DNA of 64,000 nt from UBA7985 sp002711265 (GTDB taxonomy: Bacteria > Pseudomonadota > Alphaproteobacteria > UBA7985): positions 252,053 to 316,052 of the forward strand of contig CBFIBS010000002.1 of NCBI GenBank assembly GCA_965660945.1, read 5' to 3'. This document shows positions 16,749 to 25,294 of this stretch, one piece after another. Numbering within the stretch: the first letter of the stretch is position 1; every line of letters starts with the position of its first letter. The notes under the pieces are model-generated. The model was not told the DNA's origin. It did not search any database and was given only the letters and a program-made list of their open reading frames with translations. The position numbers and the translations under genes were made by a program.

Positions 16749-17363
16749 ATGCTGAACCGACCCCTGCCGCAACGACTGATCAGCCTGCTCGGTGGCGCCC
16801 TGATGCTGGCGGCTGTCACCGGATTTGTGCTGCTTGTCCTGCGCCCGGCGTTCCTGCCTGAAGGCGCTGCGCAGGCCCCGCTGGATCTGACAGCGCTCGA
16901 CCTCGCAGCGCTGGAGCAGGCCGCCGCCGAGGCCGAGGTCTGCGGCCACGATCTCGATCTTGAAGGCGCGCTGGTGGAGGCCCGCACCGCCTTCGGACTG
17001 CAGCAGGGCCTGACTTACCCCTATGCCTTCGCGCAGGTGACGACCTTCCTGCATCAAAAGGGACGGCTGCCCGATTGCTACATGACCAAAGCGCAGGCGC
17101 GGGATCTGGGCTGGAAGTCCTCAGGAAGGACCATCGACGACATTGACCCCGACGGTGCGGTTGGCGGCGATACCTTCGGCAATCGTGAGGGCCTGCTCCC
17201 GACCCGGCCATTGAACAGCTACGCCGTCGCCGACCTCGATTATGTCGACGGTTACCGGGGCGCCGCGCGCATCGTCTATGACCGCCGCCGGACCGGTGAA
17301 GGGGCGATCTGGATCACGGTCGATCACTATGACAGCTTTACCGCCGTTCCCGTGGGCCAATGA
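16749..17363 (+). CDS. membrane-anchored or secreted barnase-family protein lacking the catalytic glutamate
   Basis: This 204-residue protein has a hydrophobic N-terminal segment (residues of about 11-32) that is either a signal peptide or an anchor. Residues 93-198 align with barnase without large gaps: LPDCYMTKAQARDLGW, GGDTFGNREG, ADLDYVDGYRGAARIVY and TVDHYDSF. Using barnase numbering from memory, K27, R59, E60, R83, R87 and H102 are kept as K114, R146, E147, R170, R174 and H193, but the general base E73 is V160. AGGAGA lies 9 nt before ATG 16749. No barstar-like gene is adjacent. It could be an exported RNase with altered mechanism, or an inactive RNA-binding fold. Confidence 0.85.
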   Translation: MLNRPLPQRLISLLGGALMLAAVTGFVLLVLRPAFLPEGAAQAPLDLTALDLAALEQAAAEAEVCGHDLDLEGALVEARTAFGLQQGLTYPYAFAQVTTFLHQKGRLPDCYMTKAQARDLGWKSSGRTIDDIDPDGAVGGDTFGNREGLLPTRPLNSYAVADLDYVDGYRGAARIVYDRRRTGEGAIWITVDHYDSFTAVPVGQ

Positions 17364-17507
17364 CACCGGATGGCGCCGCCGCCGACGCCCCTCTCGTGTC
17401 GCAAAATCCGCCAAGAAGGTCTCGGCTGCGGGGTCGATGTTCTCTGTATTGGACTTTCTTTGCCGCCGGTGGCTGACTTTCCGCCTGCACGCACCACTTG
17501 AGTTGCT

Positions 17508-17711
17508 ATGAACACAATATTTCTGATTCTAACTGGTGTCTTCCTGATCGGGACGCTGGTCACCATGCTGGTCGGGGCCTTTGCTATGGGCCGCGGCGGG
17601 AGCTTCAACGACAAATACGGCAACCTTCTGATGCGGGCCAGGACGGTGTGCCAGGGCGGGACTGTGCTCTCGCTTGTGCTGCTGTTCCTGACCGGCGGGA
17701 TGGATAACTGA
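17508..17711 (+). CDS. HIG1-like twin transmembrane protein
   Basis: This 67-residue protein has two hydrophobic helices (residues of about 3-28 and 48-64) separated by the loop GRGGSFNDKYGNLLMRARTV. That loop matches the QRRxxxRV-type region of alphaproteobacterial HIG1-domain proteins, whose mitochondrial relatives associate with respiratory complexes. It ends 2 nt before the cobalamin adenosyltransferase gene, an arrangement I recall as common in alphaproteobacteria, so it is likely co-translated. The function is otherwise unknown. Confidence 0.85.
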   Translation: MNTIFLILTGVFLIGTLVTMLVGAFAMGRGGSFNDKYGNLLMRARTVCQGGTVLSLVLLFLTGGMDN

Positions 17712-17713
17712 CT

Positions 17714-18286
17714 GTGGTCGAACTGACGCGCATCTACACCAAAGGCGGCGACAAGGGCAAAACCAGCCTGTCGACCGGCACACGGGTTGCGAAGTACGAC
17801 CTGCGGGTCGAAGCCTACGGCACGGTGGATGAGGCCAACGCCGTGCTTGGCATGGTGCGGCTGACGCTCAGCGACTGGCCCGACATCGACAAGATTGTTG
17901 CCCGCGTCCAGAACGACATGTTCGATCTGGGGGCCGATCTAGCGACGCCGCTGGATGCCGAGCTCTCCTACGAGCCGCTGCGCATGACCGAGGGTCAGGT
18001 TGAGAAGCTGGAAGCTGATATCGACCGCTACAACGCGCGCCTGCAGCCGCTGACGTCGTTCATCCTGCCCGGTGGCAGCCCGGCGGCGACGCAGTTCCAC
18101 CTAAGCCGGACCGTGGTCCGCCGCGCCGAACGGCTGACGGTTGAACTGGGCGATAAGGTCGATATCAACCCCGAGGCCATCCGCTACCTCAACCGGCTTT
18201 CGGACCTGATGTTCGTGCTGGCGCGGATCTGCAACGACGACGGCAAGTCGGACGTGCTCTGGGTGCCCGGCGCCTCACGCGACTAG
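17714..18286 (+). CDS. PduO-type ATP:cob(I)alamin adenosyltransferase
   Basis: This 190-residue protein begins with the ATP-binding motif IYTKGGDKGKTSLSTG and contains VDEANAVLG, VRRAERLTVEL and YLNRLSDLMFVLAR, all typical of PduO/MMAB adenosyltransferases. It makes adenosylcobalamin, the cofactor for methylmalonyl-CoA mutase and related enzymes. The start is GTG 17714, only 2 nt after the stop of the HIG1-like gene. Confidence 0.95.
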   Translation: MVELTRIYTKGGDKGKTSLSTGTRVAKYDLRVEAYGTVDEANAVLGMVRLTLSDWPDIDKIVARVQNDMFDLGADLATPLDAELSYEPLRMTEGQVEKLEADIDRYNARLQPLTSFILPGGSPAATQFHLSRTVVRRAERLTVELGDKVDINPEAIRYLNRLSDLMFVLARICNDDGKSDVLWVPGASRD

Positions 18287-18324
18287 GGCCATCGGCGCCG
18301 CGCCGCCGGATTGAAGCCCGAGCC

Positions 18325-19653
18325 TCAGGCCTGCTTCGAACCGCCATTCGCTGATTTGCGCGGCTTGGCCTTGGGCTTGCTCTTGGGCGTGGGCTGGGGT
18401 TCCGGCTGTGCCTTCGCGGGCTGGCGGTAGGCGAGGCTCTGCATCTCCACAAGCCGGGATTCGGTACGCAGGAAGGGCGGCATTTCGTGCTCTTCGAGAC
18501 GGATCAGCTCCCCGATCGGCGCTTCGGCGCGGCCGTAGACGCAGGTTCCCGCCTCATAGAGCACGTCGATCATCACCCGGAACCGTTCCCCGCTCTCGCG
18601 GTTAGCGTAGCGGATCACCGGGATCTCATCGATGAACACGCGGTCGAAGGACTGCGCCAGCAGCTGGAAATCATCCCGGCCCAGCGGCGCTTCGCAGAGA
18701 TCGGCAAAGCGGAACAGCGCGGTCCGGCCCACGGCTTCCGGCACTTCGAGACTACGACCAAGCAGAGACAGCTGCAGCGGCTGGCCCTCGCGCCGTCCGG
18801 CTTCGCGCTCGAACAGGCCGCGGAACAGCCGCGCGGAGCGGTCATCGAGCGGCTGCAGCCAGGCTTCGGTGTCGGCGACCCCGGTCAGGCGGTAGTCCTG
18901 CCCGTGGTCGAGGTTGACCACGCTGAACTCCTCTTCGATCAGCGCGATGGTCGGCAGGAATAGTTCCCGCTTCAGTCCGCCCAGGTAGAGCTCGGCGGGG
19001 GGCTGGTTGGAGGTTGTGACCACCGTCACGCCTTCGTCGATCAGCACGGTCAGGACACGGCCGAGCAGGGTCGCATCGGCGATGTTGTTGACGAAGAATT
19101 CGTCAAAGCACAGCACCTTGGCGCGCTTGGCCTGCGCCCGGGCGAACCGCGCGGCCGTGTCGCCCCGGGCGTCGCCCTTTTCCCGGCGAGCATGGATATC
19201 CGCGTGCAGCTCGCTCATGAACTCGTGAAAGTGGCGTCGCTGCGCCTTCTTCGGCCCCAGTGCCTCGTAGAACAGGTCCATAGCCGTGGTTTTGCCGCGC
19301 CCGACCGGGCCGAAGAGGTAAAGACTGCGGGCGAAGTTTGCTTCCCGGGCCAGCGCCTCGTCCTCTGCACTCCCGCCGTCGCTGCCGCGACCACCCCCGA
19401 ACAGGGCGGCGAGCCAGCCGAGCAAGCCGCCGCGCCGCACCGGCTGTTGCGACGCCTTGGCGGTCGCGCCCTGCCGCCGTGCCCGCGCCGCTGCGTCCCG
19501 GCGACGCTTCTGGATCGCCGGCGGCAGAGAAAGCTCGCGGTACAGGTCTTCAAGCGCTTCGACGGCACGACGCTGCGCGACCTGTGGCCGGAGTTCACCG
19601 GACGCAAGCGCGCTTTCGTAGGCGTCGAGCGGGGATTGGGGTTGGGACGTCAT
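18325..19653 (-). CDS. zapE: cell division protein ZapE (AFG1-like ATPase)
   Basis: This 442-residue AAA-type ATPase has Walker A (LYLFGPVGRGKTTAMD), Walker B (VLCFDEFFV) and the AFG1 segments RRHFHEFMSELHADIH and VTVVTTSNQPPAELY. ZapE associates with the FtsZ ring, and the mitochondrial homologue AFG1/LACE1 acts in respiratory-protein quality control. The C-terminal tail is a basic, Pro/Lys-rich low-complexity stretch (PKSKPKAKPRKS). ATG 19653 follows GAAGGG. It is convergent with the adenosyltransferase gene 38 bp away. Confidence 0.94.
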   Translation of the reverse strand: MTSQPQSPLDAYESALASGELRPQVAQRRAVEALEDLYRELSLPPAIQKRRRDAAARARRQGATAKASQQPVRRGGLLGWLAALFGGGRGSDGGSAEDEALAREANFARSLYLFGPVGRGKTTAMDLFYEALGPKKAQRRHFHEFMSELHADIHARREKGDARGDTAARFARAQAKRAKVLCFDEFFVNNIADATLLGRVLTVLIDEGVTVVTTSNQPPAELYLGGLKRELFLPTIALIEEEFSVVNLDHGQDYRLTGVADTEAWLQPLDDRSARLFRGLFEREAGRREGQPLQLSLLGRSLEVPEAVGRTALFRFADLCEAPLGRDDFQLLAQSFDRVFIDEIPVIRYANRESGERFRVMIDVLYEAGTCVYGRAEAPIGELIRLEEHEMPPFLRTESRLVEMQSLAYRQPAKAQPEPQPTPKSKPKAKPRKSANGGSKQA

Positions 19654-19760
19654 AGACCCTTCGTTAGCCCGAAACGACGGCGGGGGAAAGCCGGACCGCT
19701 GGCGCATCGCTCAGCGGTCGGCCATGCGGCAGGCAACCCTGAGACACAACCGGGCTTCGG

Positions 19761-22145
19761 TCAGTTTCCACCCACCGGATAGCCGTTGACGTTGATGGGG
19801 GCACCCAAGGGGACTTCGATCACGAAATCGAGCGCATCGGCGTCCGCGTCCGGAATGCCGAGGCTGTCCATCAGCATGCTCAGTCCCACCAGTTGCGACA
19901 GCAGGTCAAGCGTGGAGCGGGCCTCGTCCGAATCATCCCCGCTGAGTGCCTCCATCTGGCCTTCCACCATCTGCTTCAATGCGCCCAGCCCGGTCACGCG
20001 CAGGTCGATCTGTCCTTCGCCGAAGTTGGGTTCGGCCAGTGGGCTGATCACGACTTCACCCGCGGCTTCGGCGCCAACCAGACCACCGCGAACGTAGGAC
20101 GGTGCCACCACCAGCGACGGCGGTGAGGAGAAGAACGGAGAAACCAGCGCAAAGCCGGACATGGTGAGCGCCTGAATATCCAGGTCGGCCGCCTGCGTCA
20201 GATCGCTGACGGGCAGCAGAATGGTGTCGGCAATGGTCAGCACCTGCTCCATCGGAATACGCTCGATCCCGGCTTCCAGCCGGATATCCTGCGGCAGCAG
20301 GCCCGGCGCATCGCCCTCGCCGAGGAATAGCGCCAGCATGGTGGGGTCGAGGTCCCAGTCGCCGCGGAGGTCAAGGTTCAGCCCCGATTGCTCGAGCAAC
20401 AGACCCAGCCGAGCCCGGTCAGAAGCGAGATTGCTGGTTTCGAAGCCCAGCCCGAACTTGCCCAGCTGCACGTCAAACCCGGCATCACCACCAGGCAGCA
20501 CGCCCGCAACCTCAACATCCGTGATCGCCAAAGACAGGCTTGGCAGGTAAGTCGCCAGCGCCAGGCGGATGCCATCACCCATGCTGACCTGCTCGACCAC
20601 CAGCCCGCTGAGGATGTCGCGGAACACCGTCAGCACGTTGCTGTTGACCGAACGCATCTCGAAGCCGCCGATGCGCCCGCCCCAGCCAAGCCCGGCCACG
20701 TCACCGGACAAGCCACGCAGGGCAAAGATGGTCTCCTGCACATCCTGATCACCGCTGTAGTCGACAACCGAGGACAGCAGCGCCTCGTCCAGCGACACGC
20801 GCGGCGCACCCGGCTCGGGAGAGACCGCGACGCTGAGGCCAGCAATAGACAGCGACTGCTCGGTCCGTTCCAGCTGTTCCAGCGCGCCGTCGAGCAAGGC
20901 AGCGCCGTGCCGGATCAGGGCGGGGGTCAGAGCCGCCAGAAGGTCGCCTTCATCGCCCGCTGCGACGGCAGTGCGGATATCACCGGCCAGCGCCCGCATG
21001 ATCTCCGCGATGAAGCGGCTGTCGGTGCCCGCCGTCTGCAGCGTGGATGCATCCAGACGACCGCCTTCGAAGGAAGCCAGCTCAAAGGTATCGTCGCTGC
21101 CAAAGGCCATCAGCCCGACGCTGCCGCTGCCAAGATCGAAGCGTGCAAGACTGTCGTTAGACGCGGCGTCGAATACGGATTCCAGCGTCATACCGCTGAG
21201 ATCGACATAGATATCGTTGCCCGCAAAGTTGTAGCGTCGCAGCTGAACCGGTCCGAGCGTCAGGCTGCTGTCGAGGTCGATCGGGGTCTGTTCGAACAGC
21301 GGCGCCCAGCGTTCGAGCAGGTCCGGCACGATCAGCACGGGGTCGATCAGACCTGCCAGCACCAGCATCGAGGTGGTCATCCCGTAGTTCAGCTCCTCGT
21401 GCAGGAATTTGCCCCGCGCGCGCGGTGACTGAAAGGCACTGGAGAGGCTTTCGATATCAAGCAGCCGCTCCCCTTCGATTAGGAACACTGCCCCCTGCAG
21501 GTCGATATTCGCCAGCAGCCGCTCCTGACCCTCGGCATCGTCAATCGACAGGCTGAAGCTGTCCAAGCCGAAAAAACTGGCTTCCGGGTCTGAGGCATCG
21601 GCAAAGCGCAGGTTGCTGCCAGCGAGTGCAATGCGCTCGAAGTTGGCCGTGCGCTGGTCGATCGAGACTTCGAGCGTCAGGGCTTCAGCGTCGATCACGC
21701 TCGGGCGGTCGGTCCAGTAGGACTGTGCGACGGGCAAAAGGTCGAGGCTAAGCGACAGACTGTGGTCGTCGGCCACGCCGGCAAAGACCAGATCGCCCAG
21801 CGCCTGGCCGGCGAACCGGGCATTGGTCGCGGTGATTTCGAAGGTCTCGCCCTTGCCGTCGGGGTCGAAGACGTCGAAGCCGTCAGTGACAACCGGCAGG
21901 CCGAGGAAAAGGGAGATCGGCTGTTCCTGCACCTGACTGAGCAGGGACGAGACCGCACCTTCGCTCAGGCCCTCGTCGGTCGACTGGGCCTGCGCGGTCA
22001 CCGGCGTCAGCGCCAGCGCAAGCGTCAGTCCAGCGAGGGTGAGTAGGGTCTTCAGCCCCGCGAAACAGTGGTGTTTGATCCGGTTGCAAAGCCGTGATTT
22101 CAACAGGTTGTCCGAAGAGATAAGCCCTGATTTGAACTCGCGCAT
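19761..22145 (-). CDS. very large secreted protein of unknown family, AsmA/DUF2125-like in style
   Basis: This is a 794-residue protein with an extended basic N-terminus, a hydrophobic segment (LLTLAGLTLALALTP) and a signal cleavage site after AQAQ. The rest lacks membrane helices and is a regular run of short amphipathic strands with repeated pattern S-L-x-L/D-x-L. It ends FVIEVPLGAPINVNGYPVGG, reminiscent of the C-termini of DUF945/DUF2125/AsmA-like periplasmic proteins. A strong AAGGAGG site confirms ATG 22145. The gene upstream on the same strand encodes a protein of similar design, suggesting divergent paralogues working together in the periplasm or outer membrane. I do not assign a function. 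Confidence 0.75.
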   Translation of the reverse strand: MREFKSGLISSDNLLKSRLCNRIKHHCFAGLKTLLTLAGLTLALALTPVTAQAQSTDEGLSEGAVSSLLSQVQEQPISLFLGLPVVTDGFDVFDPDGKGETFEITATNARFAGQALGDLVFAGVADDHSLSLSLDLLPVAQSYWTDRPSVIDAEALTLEVSIDQRTANFERIALAGSNLRFADASDPEASFFGLDSFSLSIDDAEGQERLLANIDLQGAVFLIEGERLLDIESLSSAFQSPRARGKFLHEELNYGMTTSMLVLAGLIDPVLIVPDLLERWAPLFEQTPIDLDSSLTLGPVQLRRYNFAGNDIYVDLSGMTLESVFDAASNDSLARFDLGSGSVGLMAFGSDDTFELASFEGGRLDASTLQTAGTDSRFIAEIMRALAGDIRTAVAAGDEGDLLAALTPALIRHGAALLDGALEQLERTEQSLSIAGLSVAVSPEPGAPRVSLDEALLSSVVDYSGDQDVQETIFALRGLSGDVAGLGWGGRIGGFEMRSVNSNVLTVFRDILSGLVVEQVSMGDGIRLALATYLPSLSLAITDVEVAGVLPGGDAGFDVQLGKFGLGFETSNLASDRARLGLLLEQSGLNLDLRGDWDLDPTMLALFLGEGDAPGLLPQDIRLEAGIERIPMEQVLTIADTILLPVSDLTQAADLDIQALTMSGFALVSPFFSSPPSLVVAPSYVRGGLVGAEAAGEVVISPLAEPNFGEGQIDLRVTGLGALKQMVEGQMEALSGDDSDEARSTLDLLSQLVGLSMLMDSLGIPDADADALDFVIEVPLGAPINVNGYPVGGN

Positions 22146-22268
22146 GGTCGCCTCCTTGCCCTGTCAGCGACCAGAGGCTAAACCCCACGTCGCTGAACAT
22201 TGGTTGGATCTAGGCGTGACAGAATGTCCCGATTCCTCGCGAGTTTCCAGTCTCGGTTCACAGAAAGG

Positions 22269-24152
22269 CTATTGCGGGGCGATAATGTCCCCGTTGAGCA
22301 TGATTTCACCCAGCTGGGTAAGTTCAAGGGCGTAGCGGCGCTGATCGTTGCCCGAAGCCGCGCCGAAGTCGCTCAATCGGCTGGCCCAGTCAGCGATTTG
22401 CGTACCGTATTCCTGCATGCCCTGCGCGTCTTCACCCCCTGAAGCCAGGGCATCGGCTGCGGTTTGCTGGGCACGCTCGTGCACGGCGTCCAACCCACTG
22501 ACATTGGCAACGAAACTGCCGAACCCGAACAGTGGCGGGATGGGCATGACCTGATGGGTGCCCTCCAGACTCATGCTAAAGTCTTCAGCCGTCGCCACGG
22601 TGTCGGTGACTGCGACCATGGGTGGCTGGATCAGGAAGGGCGTGATCATGCCCAGCGCGCCGGTCGCCAGTGAGCGGAGCAGCGTGCCGGGGTCCTGGAC
22701 CGACCCGGCCCGGGGCAGGCTGCCGAGGGTTTCGCGCAGGTTGGCCATGGGCAGGGCGGTAATGTCCACCGTGGCGCTGAGCTGTGACGGCACAAGGCTC
22801 TGCGACAGCGGGTCGAAGCGGACGAGGCGCCCGCCCAGCACCGGCACCACGGCCGGGACGACGATCGGATCAGGCTCGATCCCTGCTTCGGACGGCAGGG
22901 CGCTGAGGTCGATGCCGTCGGCCCGTACCTGCAGTGTCACCCCGGCGCCATCCAGCCGCATGTCACTGAGCTGCAGGCTGCCCGCAGCCTCCGCCATAGT
23001 CAGGGAGAACAGCCGGTCAGGCAGCGTGAATACCATGCCGCTGACCGAGCCCTCGACCCGCAGGCTGCTGAAGAACAGGAAGACATCAGCCAGCACCGAC
23101 CAGCTGCTACCCGGTTCCGCTTCGGTGAACAGCGTGGCGAGTGCACCGGTGAAGGCGGCGACATCTGCCTCGCCGAGGCTGAGGCTCAACTGCGCCTGAT
23201 TGAGACTGGCGAAGTCTTCCCGCCGCTGAATTCCTAAGCCGTCCATGGTCAGCTGCAGGTCCTGGGCTTTGAGCGCATCGCCATCGGACCCGGCGGGCAG
23301 GGTCAGCCTGTCGATCTGCACGGTCAGACCGAGCGCGCCGACGGACAGGTCGAGGTCGCGGATCTCGAGGTCTGTACGCGATGCCGAAGCGGGCAGGTAC
23401 AGCGCCTGCAGATGCGCCATCGTCGCCGCGATCAGGGCTTCACCACCGTTATCAATGGCCTTCAGAAAGCGATGGTCAAACGCGCGGCCGAGGCTGGCGT
23501 AGGCCGATCCGGGCGCCCCACCCTGCCACTGGCTCTGGTAGCGCAGTTCACCGATTGTGAAGCCCGCCGAGGTGTCGGGGTCGCCCTCATTCACGGGCAC
23601 GCTGCCACCAGAGACGCTCAGACCCCGTACCTGCAGGCGGTAGCCAGCCGGGTCTGCAACCATGCTCAGCTCATCGATGTTGAACCGGCCGCCCTGCGCT
23701 GTCCGCAGTGTCAGACCTTGCACCCGGTAGTCGAGCTGCCGATAGCCGCGGATGCGCTGATCCCAGAGCCCCTGCAGCTGCCAGCTGTCTGAAGCAGCAC
23801 CGGCGTTGGCATCGAGGTCTTCTCCCGCGCGCCAGTCGCGGCTGGCCACGGTCCACAGCCCGTCGCCCGAGGGCGCAACATCCACGGCCAGCGTGCCAAC
23901 GGGTCGGCCGAACATGGTGACTTGGGCCAACACCCCGCCCCCGGCGTCTTCGGTGACTGAGGTTGCGTCCAGCGGCAGCGGGCCGAGCAGGCCGAAGGTG
24001 TGTTCGAGCTCACCGGTGATCAGCGCCTGAGCCGTCTTTGGGTCAGACCCGGACTGCGCCTGCGCCATCGACGGAACCAGCGGCGTGGCTGCCAGGCACA
24101 GGGCGGAGAGGCACGCAGCGGCATGCGCGCGGAGACGGTTGAAGCGCAGCAA
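22269..24152 (-). CDS. large secreted protein of unknown family, likely partner or paralogue of the downstream gene
   Basis: This is about 627 residues. The N-terminus has an Arg-containing start, a hydrophobic core (AACLSALCLAATPLVP) and an AQAQ cleavage site like the downstream protein. The mature part is strand-rich with long pairs such as LTLRTAQGGRFNIDELSM and LRVEGSVSGMVFTLPDRLF, and ends QLGEIMLNGDIIAPQ. GGAGGA stands 5 nt before a TTG at 24150-24152, which gives a compact signal peptide, so I place the start there. ATG 24182 is also in frame but has no good site. The gap to the downstream gene is 123 bp. Function unknown; an envelope lipid-handling or barrier role like AsmA relatives is only a guess. 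Confidence 0.72.
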   Translation of the reverse strand: MLRFNRLRAHAAACLSALCLAATPLVPSMAQAQSGSDPKTAQALITGELEHTFGLLGPLPLDATSVTEDAGGGVLAQVTMFGRPVGTLAVDVAPSGDGLWTVASRDWRAGEDLDANAGAASDSWQLQGLWDQRIRGYRQLDYRVQGLTLRTAQGGRFNIDELSMVADPAGYRLQVRGLSVSGGSVPVNEGDPDTSAGFTIGELRYQSQWQGGAPGSAYASLGRAFDHRFLKAIDNGGEALIAATMAHLQALYLPASASRTDLEIRDLDLSVGALGLTVQIDRLTLPAGSDGDALKAQDLQLTMDGLGIQRREDFASLNQAQLSLSLGEADVAAFTGALATLFTEAEPGSSWSVLADVFLFFSSLRVEGSVSGMVFTLPDRLFSLTMAEAAGSLQLSDMRLDGAGVTLQVRADGIDLSALPSEAGIEPDPIVVPAVVPVLGGRLVRFDPLSQSLVPSQLSATVDITALPMANLRETLGSLPRAGSVQDPGTLLRSLATGALGMITPFLIQPPMVAVTDTVATAEDFSMSLEGTHQVMPIPPLFGFGSFVANVSGLDAVHERAQQTAADALASGGEDAQGMQEYGTQIADWASRLSDFGAASGNDQRRYALELTQLGEIMLNGDIIAPQ

Positions 24153-24350
24153 ATCAAATCCTCCAAAGCGGCCCGAAGACATGGGGTCCGCGGTCCGGTC
24201 ATCCGGTGACCAGCTTGTGGCTCCAGACCTACTACACCCTAGCCCTGAAATGTAGATGGATTATGAAACAAATTGCGTGCAATCGTGGCGGGTGACCGGC
24301 GTTCGGCCGACCTCGACTTTCGCCGCGCTGATGGGGATCGACGGCGGGTA

Positions 24351-25073
24351 TCAGCCCGCGATCTGTGCCTGCTCGAACAGCGACAGGGACGAGGTTTCGA
24401 TGCACTCCGAGACCTCGGTGAGGAAAGCGCGTTTGTCCAGGCCGGGCTGGATGGCGGGCTGGATGGCGACGGTGATGACGCCCTGCTTCAGGCCTTTCAG
24501 ACCCTGATCCCAGAACACGCCGCTGTCGGTGCCCACAGGCACCACGGGCAGGTTCAGCTTCTCGTACATGGCGGCGACGCCCGGGTGGTAGCGCCCGCGC
24601 TCGCCCGGCCGGGTGCGTGTGCCTTCGGGGAAGATCACCACGGGCAGGCCTTGGTCTGCCTTGGCCTGCGAGTCCACCAGCAGCTTTTTCAGCGAAGACA
24701 GCCCGGCTTTCCGGTCCAGTGCGACCACGTCGATATGGCGGATGAACCAGCCGAAGATGGGCTGGCTCAGCAGCTCTTCCTTCATCACGTAGGCGGCGTT
24801 GGGGATGAGCTGGCTCCAGACCACGGTGTCGAAGAACGACTGGTGCTTGGAGGCGAGGATGAACGGGCCTTCCGGCAGGTTCTCCAGCCCTGTAACCTGC
24901 CAGCGCACCCCGGCGAAAAAGCGGGAGATGAAGAGGACTCCGCGCGCCCAGAAAAGGCCGAAGGCCAGCGTCGCGCCCTTGCCGAAGAACACCACCGGCC
25001 AGCCGATGGCCCCCATGATCCCTGTCCAGGCATAGCCGGCGAGTTTCGCCATGGTCGAACGCAGTGACATCAT
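24351..25073 (-). CDS. plsC: 1-acyl-sn-glycerol-3-phosphate acyltransferase
   Basis: This 240-residue membrane enzyme transfers an acyl chain to lysophosphatidic acid in phospholipid synthesis. The catalytic H-x4-D box is present (SKHQSFFD), along with the substrate motif FPEGTRTRPGERG and a hydrophobic N-terminal region. The start is uncertain: ATG codons occur at 25073, 25070 and 25052, and AAGGA lies about 13 nt before the first. A longer frame to 25286 would run through the GC-rich direct repeats at 25122-25152 and is not supported. It is downstream of ftsX on the same strand. Confidence 0.93.
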   Translation of the reverse strand: MMSLRSTMAKLAGYAWTGIMGAIGWPVVFFGKGATLAFGLFWARGVLFISRFFAGVRWQVTGLENLPEGPFILASKHQSFFDTVVWSQLIPNAAYVMKEELLSQPIFGWFIRHIDVVALDRKAGLSSLKKLLVDSQAKADQGLPVVIFPEGTRTRPGERGRYHPGVAAMYEKLNLPVVPVGTDSGVFWDQGLKGLKQGVITVAIQPAIQPGLDKRAFLTEVSECIETSSLSLFEQAQIAG

Positions 25074-25121
25074 CGTGGACGGTTTTTCCTTAACGGCGCC
25101 AGTGCCAGCAAGCAGGCGGAC

Positions 25122-25152
25122 GGGCGGGTGTTTGAGTATGGGCGGGTGTTTG
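25122..25152. repeat. short direct repeat in the plsC leader
   Basis: The 13-mer GGGCGGGTGTTTG occurs at 25122-25134 and again at 25140-25152 (18-bp period), followed by a GT-rich run. It lies between ftsX and plsC, upstream of the plsC start. The repeats may be slippage-prone, with no known function. Confidence 0.6.
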
Positions 25153-25294
25153 GGTGTGTGTGCGGGCAAGCAAGCAGGAAACGGGCGAACCCGCAGCGGA
25201 CGAGGGAATAGGGTCGGACACGAGACGGCAGCACCCTGCCTCGAGCGAGAGGGTAGCGCGCTCGCAGATGGGTTCAAGCCTTCCATTCACAGGC

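Noticed and set aside
15387..17057. A 556-residue minus-strand frame covering argJ and its upstream region
   Set aside because: ArgJ similarity begins only at about 16650. The added part overlaps the divergent barnase-like gene, which has a strong SD, so the longer start is not credible.
16749..17711. The small protein after the barnase-like gene as a barstar inhibitor
   Set aside because: It has two membrane helices and HIG1-like loop residues, and it is paired with the adenosyltransferase gene, so it is not a barstar.
20388..21428. A 346-residue plus-strand frame inside the first large secreted gene
   Set aside because: The composition (Gln/Arg/His-rich) is a typical shadow in GC-rich DNA, and the minus-strand gene has a strong SD and signal peptide.
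25122..25152. Possible CRISPR or tandem-repeat array
   Set aside because: Only two copies of a 13-mer occur, with no spacers and no cas genes.
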